A DNA stretch of 64,000 nucleotides from Cellulomonas humilata (GCF_013359775.1 NZ_JABMCI010000063.1:183171-247170); one strand, 5' to 3'. Positions 41,395 through 51,034 are shown, numbered from the stretch's first letter. Notes: generated from the letters alone by a model not told the origin. Numbers and translations: made by a program.

Positions 41395-43734
41395 GTGGTC
41401 CAGACTCCCCTGCGACTCGCCGCGGCTCATGCCGCTGAGTGGCGGGTCGACGCGGAGGACGAGCTCCGCGACGCAGTCCGAGCCTGCGTCTCGTCGGGCG
41501 ACCCCGCGCAGGCGAGCGATGCGTGGGCGACCGTCGGCGACTACCTGTTCGACCGCGCCCGCCGGGGTGAGGCGTCCCTCGCCTACGCAGAAGCCTGGGT
41601 GCGGGCAGGCACGGACGCCGATCTGCTCGAGCGTGCCCTGCGTGGGCTCGTGTACACGCTCACGTCGCCCGACGACGCGGTCGCTCAGCTGGCGTCCCTC
41701 GCCGTGCTGGATCGCCACGGCCGTCGAGGCGAGCTGCCCGATCCGGCGGAGCACCTGCGCGGGGTGCGGATGTGGCCGTGGCAACGCCTGAGGGTGGCTC
41801 GTGCTCTCGGCAGCGATGCCGGGGCGCGAGCCGAGGTCGAGCGGTCGTTGCGGCCATGGCGGGGGCGTCTCCCGGCATTCGCGACCGACTTCGTGTCCGG
41901 GCGACTGCGGTTCGATGCGCCGGACCAGGTGTTCGAGTGTCTTCGCGAGCCGGCCCGTGCGAAGTCGTACCTGATGCGCGGTGCGGAGGGAGCGGTCGAG
42001 CGCGCGAACTCGCTCCTGCGCCGACGGATCGCGCTGCTCACGCTCCCGGTCATCCTCGTCTGCGTCGCCGTGACGGCACTCTCGGCGTGGCCGCACACCA
42101 CCGCGGGCTGGGCGCTCGTGGTGGTCGTCGGCGCTGGGTACCTCGCGGCCGGCGCGTACGCGGTCCTGCTCCTCGCACGCCTCGCGCGCGGGGCCCGTCT
42201 CGAGCTGGAGCAGCTGACGTTCGTGGACGGCCTCACGAGCCCTACCCACGACCAGGCCTGTGCCATCCTGGCCGGCTTCGCCGAACGGCGTCGGCCGTTC
42301 GGGCTGCTGCTCAGGAGCTTCGGAACAGAGGCGAGCGAGCGGCTGGTTCCCCGGATCGAGGACGCCCGGACCGATCGCGCTCGCTGGGCGGAGGCGATGG
42401 TCGCCGCCGGAGCGCCGATGCAGTCCGCGCACGCCTACACCGGTGACGCGCCGCACTCCCTGACCCAGCTCCACGGCAGCTCGGCGCTCGAGCGCTGGCT
42501 CGCGGAGCCCACCGATCCGGCCGTCCCGTTCGTCACGGTCACCAATCCGGCCGCCCTCCGGGCGCAAGCCGTGCTCCCCCGCCTCGACGTCGCCTACGAC
42601 GAGTGGGAGACCGCGGTCCTCCTGCTCATCTCTGCGGCCCGCGTGATCATCGTCGAAGCCGGCGAAGCCACCCCCGGAGTGCTCACCGAGCTGCAGTTCC
42701 TGGCGAGCCGTGGACGCGAGCCCGACACGGTGGTCGTGATCGGCACACCGCGGGAGGACCACTCCTGGGTGTTCGGCGCGCGCGGCGGGGACGAGCCGCT
42801 ACCCTCGCCCGGCCAGCTCGCCGCAGACGATCCGGCCCTCGCGTCCTTCGCCCACATTCTCACCGAGGACGAGGTCCTGACGATCGGCTCTCCCGACGCC
42901 CTGGTCGCCGCAGTCCTCGACGTCAACGGCTCGCAGCGGGAGGCGGGGCTCGGCGTGGGCCTCCAGGCCGCGGTCCGGATGCTCGATGACGGCGACCTCG
43001 ACGGTGCCCGCGACGGCTTGCTGCACCTCGTGACGCTCGCGCAACGGCAGCAGGAGCATGCCGTCGAGGCCGAGGCGAGCTTCCGGCTGGGCCTGGCGTA
43101 CAACCGGCTCGGTGACGACGAGGGCGCGGTGCGATGGCTGAGGACGGCGTCGGACCTGGCGGCGCAGCATGGCCCGGCAGAGGTCGAGGGGCTCGCCGCC
43201 GCCAACCTCGGATCGTTGCTGATGCGGTCGGCCGCCCCGCAGGACCGTGACGAGGCGCTCCTGCGTCTCACGAGGGCCGTGTCCCTCCAGCGCACCCTGG
43301 ACTCGACCTACGACCTGGCGTGGAGCCTGCGCAAGCTCGCCAGGCTGGTCGAGGGCGAGGAACACCTGCGGCTGGCCCGAGAGCGAGTGCACGTGGTCGA
43401 CCTGCTACCCGACATCCACGATCGGTTCGACGCTCGCACGGATCTGGTCCTCGCTCTCGACGACGCCGCCCGCGCCGCGGACGACCCGACCAGCCTCCTC
43501 GCGACGGCCACCGAGGCTCTCGACGAGATGGGTCGGCTGGTCGACGACGGCGCCGACCAGGAGCAGCTGCTGGTCCTGCCCGTCCTGGAGGTGCGTATCC
43601 ATGAGGCCGCGGGCCGGACCGAGCGCGCACTCGATGCCGCGCGACTCGCGCTCGTCCGCGCCGACGAGGCGGGTCACGAGGCGGTGCGTGCCGAGATGCA
43701 GGCAGCCGTGGCCCGTTTGTCGCGCACCGTCTGA
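41395..43734 (+). CDS. Membrane protein with LRSF-type putative effector domain and TPR-like C-terminus
   Basis: 779 residues. N-terminal 210 residues are helical repeats (LRDAVRACVSSGDPAQASDA). Two transmembrane helices follow (about 214-233 and 238-262). Residues about 300-445 contain RPFGLLLRSFGTEAS and later DEWETAVLLLISAARVIIVE with PGVLTELQFL, the pattern of a recurrent but poorly described cytosolic domain following two membrane helices in bacteria; it has a Rossmann/TIR-like strand-helix rhythm. The C-terminal 270 residues are TPR-like (FRLGLAYNRLGDDEGAVRWL). No named function. The gene stands alone. The start is chosen from the promoter position; the frame is open further upstream. 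Confidence 0.78.
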   Translation: MVQTPLRLAAAHAAEWRVDAEDELRDAVRACVSSGDPAQASDAWATVGDYLFDRARRGEASLAYAEAWVRAGTDADLLERALRGLVYTLTSPDDAVAQLASLAVLDRHGRRGELPDPAEHLRGVRMWPWQRLRVARALGSDAGARAEVERSLRPWRGRLPAFATDFVSGRLRFDAPDQVFECLREPARAKSYLMRGAEGAVERANSLLRRRIALLTLPVILVCVAVTALSAWPHTTAGWALVVVVGAGYLAAGAYAVLLLARLARGARLELEQLTFVDGLTSPTHDQACAILAGFAERRRPFGLLLRSFGTEASERLVPRIEDARTDRARWAEAMVAAGAPMQSAHAYTGDAPHSLTQLHGSSALERWLAEPTDPAVPFVTVTNPAALRAQAVLPRLDVAYDEWETAVLLLISAARVIIVEAGEATPGVLTELQFLASRGREPDTVVVIGTPREDHSWVFGARGGDEPLPSPGQLAADDPALASFAHILTEDEVLTIGSPDALVAAVLDVNGSQREAGLGVGLQAAVRMLDDGDLDGARDGLLHLVTLAQRQQEHAVEAEASFRLGLAYNRLGDDEGAVRWLRTASDLAAQHGPAEVEGLAAANLGSLLMRSAAPQDRDEALLRLTRAVSLQRTLDSTYDLAWSLRKLARLVEGEEHLRLARERVHVVDLLPDIHDRFDARTDLVLALDDAARAADDPTSLLATATEALDEMGRLVDDGADQEQLLVLPVLEVRIHEAAGRTERALDAARLALVRADEAGHEAVRAEMQAAVARLSRTV

Positions 43735-43799
43735 CCCCGGGAGATGCCGGCCGTGGCCGGTCAGAGCTGGCGGTCCAGCCGGACGGCCACCAGGACCGG

Positions 43800-45020
43800 T
43801 CAGCCGCTCTTCGCGGGCGAGATCTCGAGAGCGTTCTCGCGCACGTGGTCGAGCGCCCGCTTGACGGCCCCGACGGTCACGATGTCGCGACCCAGCTCCG
43901 ACGCGAGGACCGCGATGCCCGGCGGGTCCACGTACCGGTCGAGCTCGTGGCGCACGAGCTCCAGCAGCGGTCCGCAGGACGCGGCGACGGCGCCGGCGAT
44001 GATGACGCGCTCCGGGTCGTAGATGCTCGCGAAGGTGGCCACGACGCGCGCCAGGAGCGCCGCCACGTGCTCGATGACGCTGACCGCGAGGGGGTCCTCG
44101 TCCTCGGCCGCGAGGAAGACGCTCGCCGCGTCCAGCGTCGCTGGATCCAGGTCCTGCAGCTGCGACGAGCCGGTCTGCCCGTCCAGGCGGTGCAGCTGGG
44201 CGCGGGCGTCGTCGCGCACGAGCGCCGCGATGCCGTCGGCTGAGCCCACACCCTCGACGAAGTCCAGATAGCGCATCTCCCCCACGCCGCCATGGGCACC
44301 GCGCAGGAGGCGGCCGTCGTCGACGACGCCCGCCCCGAACCGCTCGCCGGCGAGCAGCGTGACGTGGCACCGGGCCCCGGCACCGTGCCCCCGCCAGTGC
44401 TCCGCCATGGCCGCGAGGTTCGCGTCGTTGTCGGTGAGCATCGTCCAGCCGTGCCGGTCGAGCAGGTGCCGGGCGATGTCGGGGTTCATCAGCTCCCAGA
44501 ACGGGTTGTCCCGGAACGTGGTGCCGCCGTCACGGTCCACCGGCGCCGGCACGCCGACCGCCACGGCCAGCACGTTCGGCAGCGGCGCACCCGCGTCCGC
44601 CAGGGCACTGAACACGCTCTCCTCGATGAGCGCGAGCCGTCGGGCGACGGTCGCGTCCTTCGGCCCCACCGTGAGCACGGCGCTGGAGAGCGTGTCCCCT
44701 CGCAGGTCGGTCACGGCCGCGCTGATCCGGTGCTGACCGGCGTCGACGCCGACGACCACCCCGGCGCGGGCGTCGAACGCGTAGCGGCGGGCAGGCCGTC
44801 CTTTGCGGTGGTCGTTCCCGGTGCGCTGGCTCTCGAGCTCCGTGACCCAGCCGCGCTCGATGAGCTCGTCGCACACGTCGTGCACGGTCGCCCGGGAGAG
44901 CCCTGTGGCCTCGATCAACGCCGACCCGGTGACCTCGTCGACATCCCAGAGGTGCTCGAGCACCAGCCGCGCACTGGCATCGCGCAGGTGCCGCGACGCC
45001 ACCGGAGTCCGGACAACCAC
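43800..45020 (-). CDS. ROK-family transcriptional repressor
   Basis: 406 residues. Residues 10-75 are a winged helix-turn-helix (SALIEATGLSRATVHDVCDELIERGW split by a turn), followed by the ROK sugar-kinase-like fold (VVVGVDAGQHRISAAVTDLR, GVPAPVDRDGG, TDNDANLAAMAE, GAHGGVGEMRYL). The CxCGxxGC zinc motif of ROK kinases and NagC/Mlc is absent, so zinc is not expected. GTG at 45020 has AGGAGG upstream. It is divergent from the GH13/ABC operon with 75 bases between, which makes that operon and itself the likely targets, with an alpha-glucoside as inducer (inference). Confidence 0.92.
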   Translation of the reverse strand: MVVRTPVASRHLRDASARLVLEHLWDVDEVTGSALIEATGLSRATVHDVCDELIERGWVTELESQRTGNDHRKGRPARRYAFDARAGVVVGVDAGQHRISAAVTDLRGDTLSSAVLTVGPKDATVARRLALIEESVFSALADAGAPLPNVLAVAVGVPAPVDRDGGTTFRDNPFWELMNPDIARHLLDRHGWTMLTDNDANLAAMAEHWRGHGAGARCHVTLLAGERFGAGVVDDGRLLRGAHGGVGEMRYLDFVEGVGSADGIAALVRDDARAQLHRLDGQTGSSQLQDLDPATLDAASVFLAAEDEDPLAVSVIEHVAALLARVVATFASIYDPERVIIAGAVAASCGPLLELVRHELDRYVDPPGIAVLASELGRDIVTVGAVKRALDHVRENALEISPAKSG

Positions 45021-45059
45021 TTGACCTCCTCGATCGACGGTGCCACTTTAATGGCAGGT

Positions 45060-45071
45060 CTTAAATTTAGG
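45060..45071. promoter_or_regulatory. AT-rich near-palindrome, candidate ROK operator
   Basis: CTTAAATTTAGG, a near-perfect palindrome with an exact TAAATTTA core (45062-45069), within a conspicuously AT-rich stretch (45045-45083). ROK repressors commonly bind AT-rich palindromes. It lies in the leader of the GH13 gene, 25 bases before its start. Confidence 0.5.
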
Positions 45072-45095
45072 CCCTACATCAATGCGGAGGAACGG

Positions 45096-46766
45096 GTGTC
45101 GACTCTGGCAACGACCGGCAGCACGTCCGCCGGCCCACCGCAGGACGCGGCCTGGTGGCGGCAGGCTGTCGTCTACCAGATCTACCCGCGCAGCTTCGCC
45201 GACTCGAACGGCGACGGCATCGGCGACCTGCGCGGCATCACCAGCAAGGTGGCCTACCTGCGCGAGCTGGGGGTCGACGCGGTGTGGCTGAGCCCGTTCT
45301 ACCCGTCCGCGCTGGCCGACGGCGGCTATGACGTCGACGACTACCGGGCCGTCGACCCGCGGATCGGCACGCTCGAGGACTTCGACGAGCTGCGCGCGGC
45401 CCTGCACGGTGCCGGCATTCGGCTTGTCGTCGACATCGTCCCCAACCACACGTCGAACCGGCACGTCTGGTTCCAGGAGGCGCTCGCCTCCCCGCCTGGC
45501 TCGAGGGCGCGTGAGCGCTACGTCTTCCGGTTCGGCCGCGGCGAGCGCGGCGAGCTCCCGCCGAGCGACTGGACCTCGATCTTCGGCGGCCCGGCATGGG
45601 AGCCCGTCGGTCACGGCGAGTGGTACCTGCACCTGTTCGCCCCGGAGCAGCCCGACCTGAACTGGGCCGACGACGAGGTGCGCCAGGAGTTCCTCACCAC
45701 CCTCAGGTTCTGGGCGGACCGGGGCGTCGACGGCTTCCGCATCGACGTCGCGCACGCACTGGCCAAGGACCTCACCGAGCCGCTCGCCAGCCAGGCCGAC
45801 CTCGACGCGGACATCTGGGGAGGCGCCCACCCGCTCCAGGACCGCGACGAGGTCCACGACATCTACCGTGAGTGGCGCCGGCTCTTCGACGAGTACGACC
45901 CGCCGCGCACCGCCGTCGCCGAGGCGTGGGTCCCCGCGCACCGCCGCTCCCGGTACGCCTCCCCCGACGGGCTGGGGCAGGCCTTCAACTTCGACCTGCT
46001 CGAGGCAGGCTGGGACGCGACCGCGTTCTCCACGATCATCGACAAGAACCTCGCGCTCGCCCACGAGTCCGGCGCCTCGTCCACCTGGGTGCTCTCCAAC
46101 CACGACGTGGTGCGGCACGCCACCCGGTACGCGCTGCCCGAGGGCACCGACCTGAACGCGTGGCTGCTGCACGACGGCGCCGAGCCGCACCCCGACGAGG
46201 AGCGCGGCCTCCGCAGGGCGCGTGCGGCGACCCTGCTCACCCTCGCCCTGCCCGGGTCCGCGTACCTGTACCAGGGCGAGGAGCTGGGCCTTCCGGAGGT
46301 CGCCGACCTGCCCGACGACGCGCTCCAGGATCCGACGTTCCTGCGCTCCCGGGGTGCGCAGAAGGGGCGGGACGGCTGCCGCGTGCCCTTGCCGTGGACC
46401 ACGCACGGCCCGACGCTCGGCTTCGGCGACCAGCGGGCACACCTGCCGGTCCCCGCCGACTACGCCCGTTTCGCCGTGGACCGCCAGGCGGCCGACGACA
46501 GCTCCACCCTGAGCTTCTACCGACGCGCCCTGGCCGAGCGCCTGCGTCTGCAGACCGACGAGTCGCTCGAGTGGGTCACGCCCGTGCCGGCCGAGGTCGT
46601 GGCGTTCACGCGGCCCGGCGGCTGGACGTCGGTCACCAACTTCGGCGACTCCCCCGTGCCGCTGCCGGCCGGGCGGGTGGTCGTGTCGAGCTCTCCGCTC
46701 GACGCCCACGAGGTTCCCCCCGAGACGACCGTCTGGCTCCAGCAGGACCACCCGCACGACGACTGA
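45096..46766 (+). CDS. GH13 alpha-glucosidase / oligo-1,6-glucosidase
   Basis: 556 residues, no signal peptide, so cytosolic. (beta/alpha)8 GH13 motifs: VYQIYPRSFADSNGDGIGDL, DIVPNHTS, GFRIDVAHAL (nucleophile D217), VAEAWV (acid/base E276) and LSNHDVVRH (D337). The GDGIGDLRG loop and overall length fit the oligosaccharide-hydrolysing subfamilies that release glucose from imported malto- or isomalto-oligosaccharides. GTG at 45096 has GGAGG five bases upstream; an earlier in-frame ATG (45051) lies in the presumed operator. First gene of the ABC-transporter operon. Confidence 0.94.
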   Translation: MSTLATTGSTSAGPPQDAAWWRQAVVYQIYPRSFADSNGDGIGDLRGITSKVAYLRELGVDAVWLSPFYPSALADGGYDVDDYRAVDPRIGTLEDFDELRAALHGAGIRLVVDIVPNHTSNRHVWFQEALASPPGSRARERYVFRFGRGERGELPPSDWTSIFGGPAWEPVGHGEWYLHLFAPEQPDLNWADDEVRQEFLTTLRFWADRGVDGFRIDVAHALAKDLTEPLASQADLDADIWGGAHPLQDRDEVHDIYREWRRLFDEYDPPRTAVAEAWVPAHRRSRYASPDGLGQAFNFDLLEAGWDATAFSTIIDKNLALAHESGASSTWVLSNHDVVRHATRYALPEGTDLNAWLLHDGAEPHPDEERGLRRARAATLLTLALPGSAYLYQGEELGLPEVADLPDDALQDPTFLRSRGAQKGRDGCRVPLPWTTHGPTLGFGDQRAHLPVPADYARFAVDRQAADDSSTLSFYRRALAERLRLQTDESLEWVTPVPAEVVAFTRPGGWTSVTNFGDSPVPLPAGRVVVSSSPLDAHEVPPETTVWLQQDHPHDD

Positions 46767-46804
46767 CCCGGCACCGCCGGACTTCGACCAATGGAGGCGA
46801 AGGC

Positions 46805-48088
46805 ATGACGTCCCAGACACCCCTGCTGTCGGCCGAGCTGAGCCGACGAGGATTTCTCCGCGGCGTCGGGGTCGCGGGCGCCGGCCTCGCGCTCGCGTCG
46901 TGCGCCAGAACCGCAGGCTCCGGACCCACGGAGATCGTCTTCTACCAGTCGAAGCCGGAGGTGATCGGCTACTTCGACGACCTCATCGACCAGTTCCACC
47001 AGTCCCAGTCCCGCGTACGGGTGCGCCACGACGCCACGTCGAACCTGGCCGGCACCTTCGTGCGGGAGTCGCCGCCCGACATCGGCTGCCTCAACTACAA
47101 CTTCGAGATCTCGCGCTACGTCGAGCGTGGGGCGCTCAGCGACCTCGGCGACATGCCCGAGGCCGGCCGGATCCTCGACGAGCTCCAACCCCTAATCGAC
47201 GTCACGGCCACCTACCCGGACCGCACCAGCGTGATCCCGTACTCCCTGATGGCGGCGGCGGTGCTCTACAACCGGCAGATCTTCGCGGAGCACGACCTGA
47301 CGGTCCCGACCACCTGGGACGAGCTCATCGCCGTGTGCGACACCCTCGCGGCCGCGGGGGTCACCCCGCTGTACAGCACGTTCAAGGACCCGTGGACGAT
47401 CGCGCAGGGCCACTTCGACTACTCGGTCGGCGGCACGGTCGACACCACGACGTTCTTCAACCAGCTCAAGAGGCAGGGCACCAACGTCGGGCCCGACTCC
47501 CCCGTGTCGTTCGAGAAGCAGTTCCTCGCACCGGTCCAGCAGATGCAGGAGCTCGTCCCGTACTCGCAGGACAACGCCGAGAGCCGCGGCTACGGGGACG
47601 GCAACCTCGCGTTCGCGAACGGCGAGGCGGCCATGTACCTGCAGGGTCCGTGGGCCATCGGCGAGATCGCGAAGTCGAACCCGGACCTCGACGTCGGCGC
47701 GTTCCCCCTGCCGATGACGGACGACCCGGCGGACCGCAAGGTCCGGGTCAACATCGACCTCGCCCTGTGGATCCCGGAGCAGTCCACCAAGAAGGAGGCG
47801 GCGCGCGAGTTCCTGTCCTTCCTCATGCAGCCGGACGTCATCGACGCCTACAACGCCCACGCGCTCGGCTTCGGCGTGACCAAGGACGCGGCACCGGTGT
47901 CCAACGCGACGCTGGTCGAGCTGAAGGACTTCTACGACCGCGCGGCCTTCTACCTGGGCGCGTCCCAGCTGGTCCCGCAGTCGATCCCGCTGCAGAACTA
48001 CACGCAGTCCCTCGCCGCGGGGGCCGACCCCGAGCCGGTGCTGCGCACCCTCGACGCCGACTGGCGTCGCCTGGCCTTCCGTTCCTGA
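46805..48088 (+). CDS. Sugar ABC transporter substrate-binding lipoprotein
   Basis: 427 residues. The N-terminus combines a twin-arginine motif (SRRGFLRG) with a lipobox (LASC), indicating Tat export and lipid anchoring. Mature protein is a family 1 extracellular solute-binding protein (TEIVFYQSKPEVIGYFDDLI, GNLAFANGEAAMYLQGPWAI). ATG at 46805 has GGAGG seven bases upstream. By position after the GH13 gene it should bind an alpha-glucoside. The two permease genes follow. Confidence 0.93.
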   Translation: MTSQTPLLSAELSRRGFLRGVGVAGAGLALASCARTAGSGPTEIVFYQSKPEVIGYFDDLIDQFHQSQSRVRVRHDATSNLAGTFVRESPPDIGCLNYNFEISRYVERGALSDLGDMPEAGRILDELQPLIDVTATYPDRTSVIPYSLMAAAVLYNRQIFAEHDLTVPTTWDELIAVCDTLAAAGVTPLYSTFKDPWTIAQGHFDYSVGGTVDTTTFFNQLKRQGTNVGPDSPVSFEKQFLAPVQQMQELVPYSQDNAESRGYGDGNLAFANGEAAMYLQGPWAIGEIAKSNPDLDVGAFPLPMTDDPADRKVRVNIDLALWIPEQSTKKEAAREFLSFLMQPDVIDAYNAHALGFGVTKDAAPVSNATLVELKDFYDRAAFYLGASQLVPQSIPLQNYTQSLAAGADPEPVLRTLDADWRRLAFRS

Positions 48089-48125
48089 CGGTCCACGCCT
48101 CCCACCACCCGAACGGAGACAGCCC

Positions 48126-49052
48126 ATGGTCACCGCAGCACCCACGCGACCAGGACGCCTCGACGTCGAGGCGACCACACCGACCCACGCCGGTCGGCCT
48201 CGGGTCAACCGGACGTTCTACCTGTTCCTGCTTCCCACGCTCATCCTCTTCACCCTCTCCATCACCCTGCCGGCGATCATGGGGATCACGCTCAGCTTCA
48301 CCGACTCGGTCGGGTTCGGGGAGTTCCAGTTCACCGGTCTGACCAACTACCTCGCCCTGTTCTCGGACCCCGCGATCCGTAGCTCGTACCTGTTCACGAT
48401 CGGGTTCGCCCTGGTCACCGTGCTGCTGGTCAACCTCGTCGCGTTCCTGCTCGCCGTCGGCCTGACCGCCAAGATCCGGGCCAAGGTGGCTCTCCGTGCG
48501 GTGTTCGTCCTGCCCATGGTGATCTCGGGCATCGTCATCGCCTACGTCTTCAACTTCCTGTTCTCCAACTCGGTCCCGCAGCTGGGGCAGGCGGTGGGCA
48601 TCACCGCGCTGGAGCAGAGCCTGCTCGCCAACCCCGACCTCGCCTGGGTGACCATCGTCATCGTCACGGCGTGGCAGGCGATCCCGAGCGCCCTGCTCAT
48701 CTACATCGCGGGCATCCTGTCGATCCCCGGCGAGGTCTACGAGGCGGCGTCGATGGACGGCGCCTCGTCGGGCCGACGCCTCGTCTCCATCACCCTGCCG
48801 CTCGTCGCGGGGTACGTCGTCATCAACCTGGTCATCGGCTTCAAGAACTTCCTGAACGCCTACGACATCATCGTCGGCCTGACCAACGGCGGTCCGGGCA
48901 CGGCCACCCGCAGCGTCGCCATGACGATCTTCTCCGGGTTCACCGGGGGCGACTACGCCTACCAGATGGCCAACGCGACGATCTTCTTCCTGATCGCCGT
49001 GGTCCTGGCCGTGATCCAGCTGCGCCTCACCCGCGGAAGGAACGCGTTCTGA
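48126..49052 (+). CDS. Sugar ABC transporter permease 1 (MalF/UgpA type)
   Basis: 308 residues, six transmembrane helices, with the EAA loop EVYEAASMDGASSGRRLVSI. GLTNYLALFSDPAIRSSYLF and LTNGGPGTATRSVAMTIF are typical of CUT1 permeases. Its stop and the ATG of the second permease overlap by one base. No ATPase gene is in the operon; actinobacterial CUT1 systems usually share the MsiK ATPase encoded elsewhere. Confidence 0.95.
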   Translation: MVTAAPTRPGRLDVEATTPTHAGRPRVNRTFYLFLLPTLILFTLSITLPAIMGITLSFTDSVGFGEFQFTGLTNYLALFSDPAIRSSYLFTIGFALVTVLLVNLVAFLLAVGLTAKIRAKVALRAVFVLPMVISGIVIAYVFNFLFSNSVPQLGQAVGITALEQSLLANPDLAWVTIVIVTAWQAIPSALLIYIAGILSIPGEVYEAASMDGASSGRRLVSITLPLVAGYVVINLVIGFKNFLNAYDIIVGLTNGGPGTATRSVAMTIFSGFTGGDYAYQMANATIFFLIAVVLAVIQLRLTRGRNAF

Positions 49053-49948
49053 TGACTGCCCAGACCCTGGTCACCACGACCCCCGCCCAGGTGCCTGTCC
49101 GGCGCCGTCGCCTCGTCGGCCGGCGCAGCGACGAGCGCACCAGCTGGGGAGCGACCGTCGCCCTGCTCGTGTGCACGCTCGCCGTGTTCCTGCCGCTCTA
49201 CGCCACGCTCACGATGGCCTTCAAGACCACCGCCCAGTCGGTCGACGGACAGGTGTTCTCCCTGCCGTCCCCGCTCAGCATGGACGGGTTCGTCCAGGCG
49301 TGGAACCTCACCAACTTCCCGCGGGGCTTCGCCATCTCGGTGTTCGTCACCGCGGTGACGGTCGTCGGCACGGTCGTGCTCGCGTCGTTCGCGGCGTACG
49401 CCATCGCGCGCAACTGGGACCACGCGTTCTTCCGGTGGGCGTTCTTCTACCTGCTGGCCGCGATGTTCCTGCCGTTCCCCGTGCTGGCCCTCTCGCAGGT
49501 CAAGCTCACCGGGATCGTCGGTCTGGCGAACCCCGTCGGCGTGGCGCTCCTGCACGTGATGTTCCAGCTGTCGTTCAGCGTGCTGCTGTTCACGGCCTTC
49601 ATCCGCGGCCTGCCCGAGGAGCTCGAGGAGAGCGCGCGCCTCGACGGCGCCACGACGTGGATGGTGTTCCGGCACATCGTCTTCCCGATGATGGCGCCGA
49701 TGAGCGCGACCGTCGCGATCTTCGCGTTCCTCGCCTCGTGGAACGACTTCATGATGCCGTCGCTGATCACTGCCGACTCGACGCTGCAGACCCTCCCGGT
49801 GCTGCAGAGCGTCTTCCAGACGCAGTTCAGCAGCAACTACAACGTCGCGTTCGCGTCCTATCTCATGGCCATGGCGCCCGCGATCATCGTGTACCTGTTC
49901 ACGCAGCGCTGGGTGATGGCCGGCGTGACCCAGGGCGCGATCAAGTAG
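49052..49948 (+). CDS. Sugar ABC transporter permease 2 (MalG/UgpE type)
   Basis: 298 residues, six transmembrane helices with EAA loop EELEESARLDGATTWMVFRH and the conserved SWNDFMMPSLI segment. ATG at 49052 overlaps the stop of permease 1 (TGATG). Pairs with permease 1 to form the membrane channel of the alpha-glucoside importer. Convergent with the LacI gene 48 bases away. Confidence 0.95.
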   Translation: MTAQTLVTTTPAQVPVRRRRLVGRRSDERTSWGATVALLVCTLAVFLPLYATLTMAFKTTAQSVDGQVFSLPSPLSMDGFVQAWNLTNFPRGFAISVFVTAVTVVGTVVLASFAAYAIARNWDHAFFRWAFFYLLAAMFLPFPVLALSQVKLTGIVGLANPVGVALLHVMFQLSFSVLLFTAFIRGLPEELEESARLDGATTWMVFRHIVFPMMAPMSATVAIFAFLASWNDFMMPSLITADSTLQTLPVLQSVFQTQFSSNYNVAFASYLMAMAPAIIVYLFTQRWVMAGVTQGAIK

Positions 49949-49996
49949 GGAGCGGGAACGTCGTCCAGGGATCTGCCACCAGCCGCCAACGGACCC

Positions 49997-51034
49997 TCAG
50001 CCGAGCGCTCCGGGAGCAGGCGGCGGCGGAGCCGTCGTACCCCTGACCACCACGTGGGTGGGCAGCGTGACGTAGGGCGATCGTGCCGCGCCGTGCTCGA
50101 CGACCTCCCGGACGAGCAGTCCCGCCACGCGGCCCTGCTCGACCACCGGCTGCTGCACGGTCGTGAGGTCGAGCATATCGGCCACGGAGTGGTCGTCGAT
50201 GCCGACGACGGACATGTCCTGCGGCACCCGGAGCGCCGCGCGGCGCAGTGTGCGGAGCGCGCCGAAGGCCATCTCGTCCGAGAACGCGACGACCGCGGTC
50301 GGCGGTCGGCTCAGGCCGAGAAGGCGGCTCATCGCCTCGGCACCCCCGCCGCTTCCCCAGCGCTCGGTCACCACGAGCTCGGGATCCAGGGGCAGGGCGG
50401 CGTCGTGGAGCGCGCGCGTGAAGCCGTGCAGTCGCTCGCTGGGAGCCGCGTACTCGAGGGTCCAGTGCCCGGTGGCATTGATCATGGCGATCCGCTCGTG
50501 GCCGACGCCGACCAGGTGGGCGGCCGCCTGGTGCGCGGCTGCCGCGTCGTCGATGCGGACGTGCGGATGGTCCCCGAGGGTGCCTCCCGCCATGACGACC
50601 GGTACGCCCATGAGGTCGAGCCGGCTGCGCTCGTCGTCACTGATCGGCAGGGCGATGAGGACGAGCGCGTCCACCTGCCGACGTGCGGGGAGCTCGTCGA
50701 AGAATCGTCGCCTCTCCCGTTCCTCCTGGACCTCGTACAGCAGCACGTCGAGCTCGGAGTCGTGCAGCGCCGTCACGATGCCGTCCAGCATGGAGGCGTA
50801 GAACCAGTGCGCCACGTCGGGCGTCACGACGGCGATGCGGCCGTTGGAACCCCTGGCGAGGCGGGCGGCGTCCGGCGAGACCGTGTACGACAGGTCCTGG
50901 GCCAGGGTCCTGATCCGCGTGCGCGTCGCTTCCGACACACCGGGCGCGCCGCTCAGGGCGCGCGAGACCGAGGCCATGGAGACGCCCGCGCGCTCCGCGA
51001 GGTCAGCCATGTTCAGCACCGGCTTCTTGCCCAC
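49997..51034 (-). CDS. LacI-family transcriptional repressor
   Basis: 345 residues. N-terminal helix-turn-helix MADLAERAGVSMASVSRALSG followed by the hinge helix SPDAARLARGSNG and a sugar-binding core (GRIAVVTPDVAHWFYASMLD, VVAFSDEMAFGALRTLR, VPQDMSVVGIDDH). GTG at 51034 places GKKPVLN before the DNA-binding helix, as usual; ATG 51010 would start inside it. It lies between the importer operon and the divergent secreted amylase, whose promoter contains a LacI-type operator (51160-51173), so it is the probable maltose/maltodextrin repressor of that gene. Confidence 0.94.
   Translation of the reverse strand: MGKKPVLNMADLAERAGVSMASVSRALSGAPGVSEATRTRIRTLAQDLSYTVSPDAARLARGSNGRIAVVTPDVAHWFYASMLDGIVTALHDSELDVLLYEVQEERERRRFFDELPARRQVDALVLIALPISDDERSRLDLMGVPVVMAGGTLGDHPHVRIDDAAAAHQAAAHLVGVGHERIAMINATGHWTLEYAAPSERLHGFTRALHDAALPLDPELVVTERWGSGGGAEAMSRLLGLSRPPTAVVAFSDEMAFGALRTLRRAALRVPQDMSVVGIDDHSVADMLDLTTVQQPVVEQGRVAGLLVREVVEHGAARSPYVTLPTHVVVRGTTAPPPPAPGALG

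Noticed and set aside
45021..45026. TTGACC as -35 of the GH13 operon
   Set aside because: No -10 box at 16-19 bases; TTTAAT is 20 bases away and the site is also the complement of the ROK ribosome binding site.
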